From contig NC_088300.1 of assembly GCF_032854445.1 (NCBI RefSeq), positions 44,077,682-44,118,983 on the forward strand: 41,302 nucleotides of DNA, read 5' to 3'. The position numbers and the translations under genes are program-made. The notes beneath the pieces are model-generated. The model was not told where the DNA came from, ran no database searches, and saw nothing but the letters and a program-made list of their open reading frames with translations. Source of the DNA: Liolophura sinensis. Lineage: Eukaryota > Mollusca > Polyplacophora > Chitonida > Chitonidae. The first letter of the stretch is position 1. Each line of letters starts with the position of its first letter. Of the stretch, positions 12,801-20,500 are shown piece by piece.

Positions 12801-12862
12801 TCCCAAAACATCAGAGCTGTCACTGGTCCGGAGTGGTATCTGCTTGAGAGAGTGCACGCCAT
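602..12862 (-). CDS. WDR6: WDR6 homologue, N-terminal half (14 exons, gene runs off left edge)
   Basis: WD40-repeat protein; in animals WDR6 (yeast Trm734/Rtt10) is the non-catalytic partner of the FTSJ1/Trm7 2'-O-methyltransferase that modifies tRNA position 34. Coding exons in order: 12862-12784, 11498-11385, 10988-10907, 10054-9985, 8356-8250, 7962-7815, 5975-5769, 5527-5465, 5212-5165, 4605-4498, 3850-3786, 3088-2934, 2180-2074, 802-602. They sum to 1554 nt, 518 codons, with no stop and all junction phases matching. Blade signatures such as KSIRVWNYD, NTVILWDW, NQVVLW, DRSIHLWQ, CCVWDYDG and HSIRLWK end successive WD repeats. Recalled human WDR6 aligns almost without gaps, including PVTALMFW (human PVTGLECV), GHSARVW and the YILPPTKQRW...VCGDRGGNVYVY block. 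Human WDR6 is about 1120 residues, so roughly the C-terminal half lies beyond position 1. Several exons (7-10) are phase 0-0. Confidence 0.93.
1313..1559 (+). mobile_element. tRNA-derived SINE, nearly full length, in a WDR6 intron
   Basis: Head with an A-box-like tRNA segment (TGGCTCAGTCGATTAGC) and a B-box-like GAGTTCAAGACC. The body follows (CCGGCCGTACGTGGGAAGG, GGGTTTCCCCC, GGTTTCCACCCACCAT). The conserved 3' end is GAAATATTCTTGAGCACAGTGTAAAACACC, read in two pieces. The AATAAATA tail is missing. Confidence 0.9.
2074..2180 (-). CDS. WDR6: WDR6 exon 13
   Basis: Acceptor TGCTTTTTTCAG, donor ATG|GTAAGC. Encodes residues 416-451: EKTTERVFEKCYKGKVLSIN then WLDQESLLTCGPEGIM. Matches human PGKVHSLSW...LLLASGPGGVV. 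Phase 1 in, phase 0 out. Confidence 0.92.
2276..2485 (+). mobile_element. Degenerate SINE copy lacking the tRNA head
   Basis: Begins at the B-box region (GTGAGTTCAAGTCC). It keeps the TCCGTCAGCAACCTTCCG and CCACCATAATACTGGCCGC segments and ends CATCAATCAAATAAATAAAT. Older and more diverged than the copies at 10.1 or 14.9 kb. Confidence 0.8.
2497..2579 (+). mobile_element. SINE 3'-end fragment directly after another SINE
   Basis: Only the last 80 bp or so of the SINE (CCACCATAATGCTGGCCGG ... GAGTACGGCATAAAACACC, AAATAAATAAAT tail). It lies 12 bp after the previous copy in the same orientation, as expected for a 5'-truncated insertion into, or template jump from, an existing tail. Confidence 0.75.
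2934..3088 (-). CDS. WDR6: WDR6 exon 12
   Basis: Acceptor TATTTTTTTCAG, donor AAAG|GTAAAT. Encodes residues 364-415: GDLFEFIVSTGTWTTLLEDP, EFRSYSVLSVSPERRVIALG and SINGKITLIILK. Matches human GALYLYDVEVKCWEQLLEDKHFQSY...CAMANGEGRVKVV. Phase 2 in, phase 1 out. Confidence 0.9.
3216..3428 (-). mobile_element. Degenerate SINE copy (minus) in WDR6 intron 11
   Basis: Reverse-complement tail TTATTTGATTGATGTTTTAC, then TACTCAAGAATATTTCAC, CCAGCATTATG and GGTTGCTGG, ending TTGGTGAGAGGCTCCTGTG. The tRNA head is lost and the body is diverged. Confidence 0.8.
3786..3850 (-). CDS. WDR6: WDR6 exon 11
   Basis: Acceptor TTTGACCCTGCAG, donor ATGGG|GTAAGT. Encodes residues 343-363, EDFPRTVTLRGHDRVLVMTN-M, matching human GTLKAVTLAGSWRLLAVTDTG. 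Phase 0 in, phase 2 out. Confidence 0.9.
4166..4319 (+). mobile_element. 5'-truncated SINE with a pure poly(A) tail
   Basis: Starts in the middle of the SINE body (ACGTGGGAAGGTCTGCCAGC) and keeps a well-conserved 3' half. It ends CACCAATC followed by a run of about 18 A instead of the AAATAAATA repeats of other copies. Confidence 0.85.
4498..4605 (-). CDS. WDR6: WDR6 exon 10
   Basis: Acceptor TCCTCATCTAG, donor AAGAAA|GTAGGA. 36 codons (residues 307-342): ATGGGDHSIRLWKLQQEHRL and a charged linker ending SPPQLKK. Matches human TGGDDSGIRLW. Phase 0-0. Confidence 0.92.
4606..5164. other. WDR6 intron 9, no feature seen
   Basis: AT-rich DNA between exons 9 and 10; I recognised no repeat or exon in it. 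Confidence 0.5.
5165..5212 (-). CDS. WDR6: WDR6 exon 9 (48-nt small exon)
   Basis: Sixteen codons between CTAG and a GTG|GTAAGT donor: GKSIWSLSVDREGKFV. It supplies the blade strand between KGHR (exon 8) and ATGGGDHSIRLW (exon 10), the equivalent of human GRGIRAIAAH...WVITGGDDSGIRLW. Phase 0-0, so skipping it would keep the frame but remove a WD strand. Confidence 0.88.
5465..5527 (-). CDS. WDR6: WDR6 exon 8
   Basis: Acceptor GGCTTTTTGTAG, donor AGG|GTTTGT. 21 codons (residues 270-290): DSTCCVWDYDGNIIQKYKGH-R, matching human EDCVCLVWSHEGEILQAFRGHQ. Phase 0-0. Confidence 0.9.
5769..5975 (-). CDS. WDR6: WDR6 exon 7
   Basis: Acceptor CTCAATTTCAG, donor GAG|GTAAAT, 69 codons (residues 201-269), phase 0-0. 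Encodes GVIFDIDYHWELQRLCSVSD, DRSIHLWQ and VLYGHSARVWSVCML...LISVGE. This is the best-conserved WD pair of the family (human ATASEDRSVRIW...FGHSARVWQVKLL...LISAGE). Confidence 0.95.
6118..6324 (+). mobile_element. Second SINE family: different tRNA-like head, shared tail
   Basis: The head GACCTGGTCTAATGGTTAGA with B-box-like GGTTCATACC (6176-6185) differs from the common SINE. The 3' end TTTTTGAGTATGGCATCAAAC, then AACAATC and an A-rich tail, is clearly the same tail as the common family (GAGTACGGCGTAAAACACCAATC). Confidence 0.7.
6436..7690. repeat. 62/63-bp minisatellite, about 20 units, with a 251-bp higher-order period
   Basis: The unit contains AGTGCTCAGAACAAGGCAGT and CACTTCACCAGCCAGAGCGC. 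Two subtypes alternate in pairs: GGGCCACTTCACC (A) and GACCACGTTACC (B), giving AABBAABB. Every fourth unit carries CAAGGGTAG instead of CAAAGGATAG (at 6755, 7006, 7257), which makes it 62 bp and the period 251 bp. The array fills most of WDR6 intron 6. Because 63 is a multiple of 3, short open frames run through it on both strands; I treat these as a by-product, not genes. Confidence 0.95.
7815..7962 (-). CDS. WDR6: WDR6 exon 6
   Basis: Acceptor AATGGCAG with a poor pyrimidine tract, donor GAG|GTATGC. Encodes residues 151-200: YCAHFIGHWWSELILAAGTV, FNQVVLW and ...LHRLQGHE. Matches human LIGDAWKELTIVAGAVSNQLLVW and RRISGHVG. Phase 2 in, phase 0 out. Confidence 0.9.
8250..8356 (-). CDS. WDR6: WDR6 exon 5
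   Basis: Acceptor TTTCTCTTCTCAG, then DDPILALGLGHNTVILWDWK through ERVQCEEVCI (residues 116-150). The donor ATCAT|GTATCC is weak. I chose it because phase 2 is needed for exon 6 and it gives exactly the human spacing between the conserved Cys pair (human CTDRC) and the IGDAW block. Other GT sites within 20 bp also keep phase, so the 3' edge is the least certain of all exons. The upstream intron is filled with repeats of this exon's own acceptor (see 8357-9670). Confidence 0.8.
8357..9670. repeat. 35/36-bp minisatellite seeded by the exon 5 splice acceptor
   Basis: About 36 units of the type GATCCTGAGAAAAGGAAACA + AGAGCTAGTCTGG, filling most of WDR6 intron 4. On the coding (minus) strand each unit reads CTAGCTCTTGTTTCCTTTTC + TCAG|GATC, so it contains a pyrimidine tract and often an AG. 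The unit nearest the exon is the real exon 5 acceptor (TTTCTCTTCTCAG|GATGA). Between about 8750 and 9180 the units form a 141-bp four-unit higher-order repeat marked by TGGGGTGA at about 8753, 8894, 9035 and 9176. Units degrade towards 9670. Confidence 0.93.
9985..10054 (-). CDS. WDR6: WDR6 exon 4
   Basis: Acceptor CTCCTTTACAG, donor AAG|GTAAGA. Encodes residues 92-115, RVIFHCKLWECEDLIWDVTW then LNDK, matching human ...ELWRSGLWNMSDWIWDARWLEGN. Phase 2 in, phase 0 out. Confidence 0.9.
10099..10392 (-). mobile_element. Full-length SINE with 12-bp target-site duplication
   Basis: The element spans 10111-10380 on the minus strand, from the GGGGCCTCCGTGGCTCAGTC head to the ATAAATAAATAAGTAAA tail. 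It is flanked by identical CTGAGTGCAATA copies at 10099-10110 and 10381-10392. It lies in WDR6 intron 3. The intact head and perfect duplication mark it as a young insertion. Confidence 0.95.
10907..10988 (-). CDS. WDR6: WDR6 exon 3
   Basis: Strong acceptor (CCTCCTCCTTCAG) and donor (AACAG|GTATGT). Encodes residues 65-91, ETEEHPCLSCCFGEKSIRVW then NYDCPGN. Phase 1 in, phase 2 out. This is the first clear WD-type blade end (SIRVWNYD). Confidence 0.88.
11385..11498 (-). CDS. WDR6: WDR6 exon 2
   Basis: Acceptor TTGGTTACAG, then residues 27-64 (AGIGSSLHFYSLRDGEG...CRNIHGIRNLHQ), donor CAAG|GTTGCT. Phase 1 to phase 1. Corresponds to human AGEGPDVLVYSL...IHGF. The donor is a non-consensus GTTGCT, but the phase and the join to exon 3 (Q-E-TEEHP) support it. 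Confidence 0.85.
11899..12185 (-). mobile_element. Full-length SINE with short target-site duplication
   Basis: The element runs 11906-12178 (minus), complete from the GGGGCATCCGTGGCTCAG head to the AAATATATAAATAAGTAAA tail. ATAATCA is repeated at 11899-11905 and 12179-12185. It is more diverged than the 10.1 kb copy. It lies in WDR6 intron 1. Confidence 0.88.
12245..12315 (+). mobile_element. SINE 3'-end relic
   Basis: About 70 bp: GCCCTGGCTGCTGTTGTAAA, GAAATTCTTGAG, GGCGTAAATCGCTAGTCAAA, TAAATAA. It is a diverged copy of the common SINE tail, about 60 bp beyond the previous element and in the opposite orientation. Confidence 0.7.
12784..12862 (-). CDS. WDR6: WDR6 exon 1 (coding part), start codon
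   Basis: ATG at 12862-12860 gives MACTLSSRYHSGPVTALMFW and on to ...DILI, then stops at a GTGTTT donor in phase 1 (ATA G|gtg). The PVTALMFWEKDILI stretch matches the human N-terminal strand PVTGLECVGDRLL. Twelve residues precede PVTAL here against 19 in human, so this ATG fits the family's length. I saw no better upstream ATG. The context is CCCCATGG, which lacks a purine at -3. Confidence 0.85.
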
Positions 12863-13811
12863 GGGGATATGAACAGGTAAGATTAAGAAATTTTTCGCGG
12901 CAGGATTGTCAAAACACAAAGGTAAACAGACATGCTACAATGTGACAACATGCTGCTCAATGGGGGCTGCCATGTTGACTGATTCGGATTATCTCCCCTG
13001 CTCCGCACAACAAGCTGGGTTTATTGGCGTAAACCACTTGCACTTCCCAGAAATAATCGTAATTGATTAATTGTTAACGTCATTCTCCAAAATTTCACGT
13101 ACACGTTGGCGGCGGGATTTATTTGTGGACGAATGAAAGATTTAATGGAGGACCCGGAGTAAAACACCGACTTATAAGCTACTTACTAAGATTCTCACCT
13201 GAGATATACATTGGAGGAGGGAAAGCAGACTGTGTAAACTTCATCTAAAACTATGCAGGCGCGAGAGCAATGGAAACGGGGAATTCTTTTCAAATTTCCA
13301 GTCCAAGAGAACAGGTACAGATGAAAAGACTTTGTGCTTTTAACCATTTCTCATAGTCGATGACAACACGTACCGTAAAAGAATACGATGTGTGGGCCAC
13401 CCATATAAGGATATATACCGCGTTGTTGCTATAAACGCATGACAAAAAATACAAGTCTGAGCATTGATGAAAACTAGGAATGATTGGTTCACGGTTGCAC
13501 CTGTCATTACACATGTGTACATATAGTATGTATGGTCCTATATGGGCCTACATGTTCCATCCTTGTGTCTGTAGAAGCTGCGTTCGTGTAACTGAATGGT
13601 TTTAGCTTTAAAGATTATTCATCTCTTAATGGAATATACTGTAAGCTTTACTTTCTAATGAGTATGCCTACGTCTATAAGATGTATACTTTCATGCAGTT
13701 GTATATAGAGCAGTAGATTGAAATCCGTTACTTCGCCGCAGTTACCCATGCCTGTTAATAAGCCCTATACATTTTCAGACCTCCGCCATTTATATTCAAA
13801 TGAAGATAAAT
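12863..13811. promoter_or_regulatory. Presumed WDR6 5' UTR and promoter region
   Basis: Sequence upstream of the WDR6 start on the minus strand. No TATA box or transcription start could be fixed. The stretch 12.9-13.2 kb is less AT-rich than its surroundings and free of repeats, as expected near a promoter. The rest shows nothing I recognise. Confidence 0.4.
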
Positions 13812-14227
13812 CCACACAAATGTTTACCAAAGTAGGCCTACATACTGTATGATTCAATCCACATAAATGTTTACCAAAGTACATATTGTATGATCCAATC
13901 CACATAAATGTTTACCAAAGTACATACTGTATGATCCAATCCACATAAATGTTTACCAAAGTACATATTGTATGATCCAATCCACATAAATGTTTACCAA
14001 AGTACATATTGTATGATCCAATCCACATAAATGTTTACCAAAGTACATACTGTATGATCCAATCCACATAAATGTTTACCAAAGTACATATTGTATGATC
14101 CAATCCACATAAATGTTTACCACAGTACATACTGTATGATCCAATCCACATAAATGTTTACAAAGTACATATTGTATGTTCCAATCTACATTAATGTTTA
14201 CCAAAGTACATATTGTATGATCCAATC
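13812..14227. repeat. 41-bp minisatellite, about 10 units
   Basis: Unit TGATCCAATCCACATAAATG + TTTACCAAAGTACATAYTGTA, with spacing of exactly 41 bp (for example 13861, 13902, 13943). Units alternate irregularly between ACATATTG and ACATACTG. It lies about 1 kb upstream of the WDR6 start. Confidence 0.95.
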
Positions 14228-14908
14228 ACATTAATACAAACAAAATAAATCAGGGCAAATCTAGATACCAGGGGTTCGGAGGATATGTACTTGTTTATTA
14301 TTTCAAATAAACACGTCGTTTTAAATCAAAAATATCCAGTTTGGCTACAATAAGAAAACATTGCATCTAAAACCATTTCCGTGCTCAAACCAAATGTGTT
14401 TATCCAAATTAGTAGCTTAGATTATTAGGTGGTAATTAAAACAATGTTTTGTTTTTCTTCAACATCTTACTGGTGTCTTAGTAATTTTTACATGAGACAT
14501 TTATCGGACAAAATCTTATCCCATAAAATACATCCAAATAAAACATATATTGTATATATGGCGGTCGATTTTGAAAATACATAATCTATGCAACTATGCA
14601 GGAATGCAGGAATTCCTGTTTTCCTCTAAACTGTTGACAGAAGATAACCGTTATTTCACGGGTGTATTAGTACAGGTAAGTGCAATAGAATTGTACACGT
14701 CATAAATTAATTTAAAAGATTTCTGTGTAGTGAGACAGTATGGCATTCGGGATTTTCACACGACTTTTGAAACAAATGCAAAACTGATTAGAATACAATG
14801 GTTTTTGAAGTACTATAACATAATCTACTGTGTCATCACCCAGAAAACAAAACACTCTGTAACTGATTTAACACATTAGTGTTTAGAGTTTTCTTATTTA
14901 AGTTATCA
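14228..14908. other. Intergenic, AT-rich, no feature seen
   Basis: No open frame, repeat or RNA gene that I can support. Confidence 0.5.
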
Positions 14909-15173
14909 GGGGCCTCCGTGGCTCAGATGGTTAGCGCCCTATAGCTGAGCGTAATGACCCAGGAGTCTCACCAATGCGGTCGCTGTGAGTTCAAGTCTAG
15001 CTCATGTTGAATTCCTCTCCGGCCGTACGTGGGAAGGTCTGACAGCAACCTGCGGATGGTTGTGGGTTTCCCCCGGGCTCTGCCCGGTTTCCACCCACCA
15101 TAATGCTGGCCGCCGTCGTATAAGTGAAATATTCTTGAGTACGGCGTAAAACACCAATCAAACAAATAAATAT
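14909..15173 (+). mobile_element. Full-length SINE
   Basis: Complete from GGGGCCTCCGTGGCTCAGAT through B-box GTGAGTTCAAGTC and CCGGCCGTACGTGGGAAGG to CACCAATCAAACAAATAAAT. It is close to consensus. I saw no clean target-site duplication. Confidence 0.93.
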
Positions 15174-16907
15174 TTCAGTTGGATCTCGTTCAATGTGGCT
15201 CATTTTGTAAGCCATGTATCTGGGTCTCAAGTCCAGCTATACCTATATACGAGTTCAAATTCGCCGGTATATGGCTATGCGTCCGATCATGGGACCGCTT
15301 GTACAAAAAGATCAAATATATATCATGTCATAGTTTATTATACCTACCATGGCGACACATGTTAAACGACCAGATCGAGTCCAGTCCGTAAACCATACGC
15401 AACCAGGGGCGCTTTCGCAAAACTTCGTCAAGCATATTTAAAGTAACTTTTTTTCGTAAGAGATCCTGTCTGGGTTATAGTGCCATAAGGCGACGTCACT
15501 TACGAGAAAGTTACTAGAAACTGATTACGCACTGGATACAAGAACTGTGGATATGATTGGGCAGGTCGTCGTGTCTGGTGTTTTCAGCATGGCGATCCAG
15601 TGAGGCAGCACTGTAAATATATCCGCATAGAGTCCGGTCCGCTTTTAGCAGATCAGCAACCGTCGTGATATGACAGAGATATTGTTTGAAAGCAAATCCC
15701 TGTGCTATCTGCTGTTATGTATAGATGTTATAAGAAACGTTGCCATGGCACAATAATAAACTATAGAGGCGTTATGCATACATGGATACAAGTTGGTGTA
15801 TATAAATAGACAGATATCATAGGCCCCTGCGATTCGCCTGTATATATATTAATAACAAGTTATGGCTTATATATGAATTCCCTGTCATGTGTCATAGCTA
15901 CTGCAAATACACACATACATGTATATACATACAAGTTATATAGCAGACAGGCCATTTATAGGACTGAGACAGTCCGAATCGACCCTGTACAGCCTCGGGC
16001 TTATGTAAGGCTGTTCATTCCCAGGTACAGCTGCCATTTATCTCACTTATTGCCGGTAAGCGTTGCGAGAAACTACACTGGCGATTCGTCTATTTATCAT
16101 TTCCCTCTCTGTTTACGTCAAGCTAACTTATATGAACAATCAGCGCAATACTGTGTGTTGGATAAACCAGACATGAACTGTGATCACGGTATGATAGCAG
16201 ATATCGCGATCGACTCTTCAATACCTCATCCTTCACTCCTCCTGTCATCCACCAGATCGGTTACGCTGCCGCCAAATACGCCAAAGCATCTATATTTGCC
16301 GGCTACTTGGAAGCACTTCATGAAAATAAAGCCTTCTTTTCTGCATCGCTTCGCAAATGTCCGTTATTAAAAGCAATCTTGCTTGTTCGACGGCAAGGGT
16401 GCCATCATTGAAAATCAAATAGGAAAAAGGCCATTTGTCAAAGACAGCTTAAATGGAATTTCTCAACGGCATAAGAAGACAAATCGTTGTCGGGCGGATG
16501 CGACTCGTAAACGATACGATCAGGGAAGCGATTGTGTCATTTCTCAGATTTGAACCAAAGCTGTATCATTCTATCGTGATATTACATTTTGGTAAGACTT
16601 TTATTCGGATGAAGGAGCAAAACATTTGGTAGCCATGGAACGTGCATATCATCTACACTATATACCGATACACACCAACGGATGATTTATGAAATTCAAC
16701 CATGGCTTAATCAATACTTATAGAAATTCCTCGAGAGGTGCCTTTTTTTCCTTTCAGGCATACAAGGGTAACTAAAAACTGCGTTAATATAAAAACGCAA
16801 TATATCAAAAATTAATAATCTGAAGCAAAGCACACCTTTTACAAAGGTCGTCTATAAGTTCATCAAGTCAGCACTATATAGACCAATGTAGGCCTATATA
16901 TCTGTCC
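15174..16907. other. Intergenic; no supported gene
   Basis: Contains a 165-codon open frame at 15873-16370 (plus), but it has no recognisable domain, skewed composition and no neighbouring exon signals. I do not call it a gene. Otherwise unique AT-rich DNA. Confidence 0.45.
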
Positions 16908-17165
16908 ATAAAGTATTTCACATAAAGTTTAAAAAGCATTCACTTTTATTCTTGCCATGTTGCATAATCGAGATATTACAGTTCAAAGTGAGCAAAATGG
17001 CGAACATTGGGAAAATCGAAAGCGCCATGCACCATTTTACTAATTATAACCGGCTATAAGTGCAACTTATTTCCATAACTCGAGAACTCATCTCTTTCCT
17101 CTGACGTCACGTCCAATGTTTTGCCTTTCAACCATATGGGCCTGCATGAGGTACGAGTGACGTGA
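16908..17165 (+). repeat. Unclassified interspersed repeat, copy A
   Basis: Shares a diverged stretch of 150 bp or more with 33408-33600. Common elements in order: AAAGTATTTCA, TTTAAAAAGCAT, CTTTTATTCTTG..ATGTTGCAT, GAGATATTACAGTT, GAGCAAAA, GGGAAAATCGAAAGCGCCAT, and a TGACGTCA further on. No coding capacity; the family is unknown to me. Confidence 0.7.
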
Positions 17166-17338
17166 CATCGAGTTTCCGGTTTTTTTTAACATGGCGCATC
17201 AAACGGTTTCGTAAGAATTTCAGACAAAAACAGTTGATTTACAGAGTTAACATGCACACCAAAACTAAATTGGCCGTATGGGACTTTCTCTACCTCTCTT
17301 CCCGAATAACTGTAAGGTTAATTATTTATCGTCTCTTC

Positions 17339-17508
17339 TTTTAAACAACACCGTACTTGGAAAGGACCACCTGCTGATGGTCGAGGGTTTCCCCTAGGCT
17401 CTGCCCGGTTTCCACCCACCATAATGCTGGCCGCCGTCGTATAAGTGAAATATTCTTGAGTACGGCGTAAAACATCAATCAAATAAATAAATAAATTTTA
17501 AACAACAC
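17339..17508 (+). mobile_element. 5'-truncated SINE with perfect 13-bp target-site duplication
   Basis: SINE 3' half at 17352-17495 (CTGATGGTCGAGGGTTTCCC ... AACATCAATCAAATAAATAA). It is flanked by identical TTTTAAACAACAC at 17339-17351 and 17496-17508. Truncation with an intact duplication is what target-primed reverse transcription by a LINE would leave. Confidence 0.95.
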
Positions 17509-20500
17509 TACTAAATGAGTCATTTATACATACACATTATTGTGCTTTTGTTGCCATTTAAGGCAGGGTGGGTGTAAAGGATTTAATGGTTCTTATTATT
17601 ACCTTATTTAGTATTTCCCATGGACATGGAAAACCAGATCGGTAGAACTTCTAAGATATCCATCTCTGAAGTTAAAAGTAAAATGAAAATAAAACCTATG
17701 TGTACTGCTCATGGCAGTTGTCGCTTCTTACGTAGACCTTTCCAAGCGATTTAATCTTGAGCGACACGATAGAAGCAATTAGACATTTGCAGTTTGTGCC
17801 CAAAAGAATGTATACGCCCTTAAGGGCCTGTGGCTTTATTAAGCTGTGCGGTATGTTGTGTAGAAAGCTGTTTATTGGGCTCATCCCTTAGGCACTGCTA
17901 GTTACAAAGACTAGATAGTGACAGCAAAGTGCCTTCATTAAGATCGAGCGCTCTCTCTCGTTACATTTTACTTCAGTTCCGAGTTTCTTGTATACACGCC
18001 GTTCCGAGAATTAACCGTCTTTATAATTTATGGCCTTTTCCTAGTGCAAGGCAGTTGCAGTTGGAGAAAAGAAAAACGTACAAAGAAAAAAAAACAAAGC
18101 CATATATTACGACTAAATGCATGGATGTTCTGCTTTATAGCTGGGGGACATAAGTATTTGAAAGCCTGGTGTATCCTTCGCCACCACCAGACGGAGCTGT
18201 GTGGCTATGAACAAGTGTTTCATGTGAGAGCTCGAAGATGTTTGTCAGCAAAAGTTCCATTGGCCCTATGCTATATCGTCAAGGCTGTACACCCTATAAC
18301 CCTTGTCTCGTACCGCCCACTTAGAGCTAAAGGGCTATCATGAATTACAGATACCTAATCAATTATGAAGGCTGCAATATTTTGGAGTGTTGATCTAATA
18401 TGTGGTTATAATCGGTACTGGTGTTGACCCGTCTGACCCATTTATCCTATAAAGGACATGCACGCAATGATAAAATCTTTTTTTTTTTTTTACCATTTGC
18501 ATATTCTCTGCATTTCGGCCATTTTGTTCTATATCTTCCGTTTGCCATCAGCTCACATAAAAGATCAGCACATTAAATAGGTGTAATTTTTTTCTGGCGA
18601 TAGCGGCCTTGTCTTTATTCCTGAATAGTTAGATTTTCTCTGCTCATGATCGAAGTCTTGATACGTAAAGACCACAGGCTTTCAAGACATAATAACTAGC
18701 TTCTGGGCAATCCTGTTCAAAGGTCTTTGTAAAGGCACTGTCCTGTTTAATCTGAAATCAACGAACACTTTTTCCTTTCGTCTTCATAAAGAGACACATC
18801 GTAAAGTGAACACTTGTTACTAGGAATCTGATGAGTCCATTAGTCTGACCGTATATATCCTGGTCGTATATATACTATCTGCTAAAACATCGTAAACACT
18901 CTCAGTCCGGCCATAAAGTTAAACATTCTTTTGATCATATATTTTTTCTGACAACAACAAGCGCTTAGATTTTTTATTGATATCACTTATAGTTTATGTC
19001 TCATTTCGCCTTAAACATATTGGTGGTCCATATAGTGTATCATTAATTATATATGACTGAGTAAATCTATTAAAAATGGGACTATCGTGACTTATTAAAA
19101 GTAAAGGCTCTTTCAATACTGTCACAATTCGAATGACGTCACTTCGTTAGGCAATGTATATAATTCGTATATTTTCGAGTGACGTCATTTTCCTGAAAAA
19201 TCACTTGTGATTGCTTTCCTTGTCGACAGCCAAAGTGACTCAGATTTAGCATGCCATCGTATACGTCACGTGATACACACATGTGCTGTAATCCCCAAAT
19301 CAAAAAGCCGACAATGAAGTCGTTCAACTTTCATTCCAAGTGAAAGAAACATTTTAGTGATATATGCAAATGAAAACTATACCATGAAGAACAGTCTTCA
19401 ATGCATATAAAAGTTTTTGTTAATATTATGTTTATATAACTGACGTTGAAAAGATAGACCCATACAGATATTACAGACAATAATAATCCGGATATAGCCA
19501 TACTATTTTAACGCAACTCTGAGGATATTGTTTTGGCTTGGCGCTTTTCCATTTTTCTGCAATGTAGCTGGTGTTACTGTATAATACGCAGCTTTCTGTC
19601 TTGTTTTTTCATTTTCTTCTTCTTCTTTTAATTTTTAACTCTTTGTTTACTTCAAAGTAAATTACGGCCAGGAAAATAGACACTGTTTAAAGGCTATATA
19701 CTGTTCCTTTTCTTGCCCTGCGTGGAAAACACTGGAACTCACCTCCATTTCACAATCACACCGCGACAAAATGTGTTTGCATATAGCTAACATGGTTATA
19801 CACGAATAACAACAATCATATATATATAAGAGAACAATCAGAAACTTATCTTCAAACCTGGCTGCCTATACATTTATCATGGACATATCTGACGGAAATT
19901 TGAAGGTTTCCCGCTAGTGGAGTTTCTCCGAATCACCCAGCCCAAAATATCGCAGTCCTCTCAATCCACAGCTTGTTAGCGGCTTTCACAAGAACGTGTT
20001 AGATATCTGATATTGTTATTACACGGGAGACCAGTTCCATTTGGCCAACCACTAAGTGCCACAGCACATGAATATGCATTGTGAAAACCGGCGCACACCT
20101 CGGAAAAACACTGTAGGCTAAATCAGGGCAGTCTTTAATGGAGTTTATCGGCAGGGTAGCGGCATCGAGGCGCGACTGGCTTCTCTACCCAGCGTCAGCT
20201 TTTTCCCCGGGGAAACTGCTCGGAGAGGCTGACGAAACCGCGGAAATGGCCGGGCAATCAGATGCGCTTGTATTGCAGCAATTTTACAAGACAGGCGGAT
20301 GCTGGCTAATGCCTGAAGTATATGGTAGCCTAGCGCCCGCTATATCATATCGACCAGTCATTATACTGGCATGTTAAGGCAATCGTAAAACAGATACATA
20401 TTTCCAGATTGCACGGGGTCCATAAAGAGCCGATAATAGCCAGACCGACCTTTTGATCTAGGCAATTGGGGACCAGACAATATGCTCAATTAATAAATCG

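Noticed and set aside
13812-14227. CRISPR-like array
   Set aside because: Contiguous tandem repeats without unique spacers in an animal genome; it is a minisatellite.
15873-16370. 165-codon open frame on plus
   Set aside because: Longest frame in the desert, but no recognisable domain, motif or neighbouring exon. Length alone is plausible by chance.
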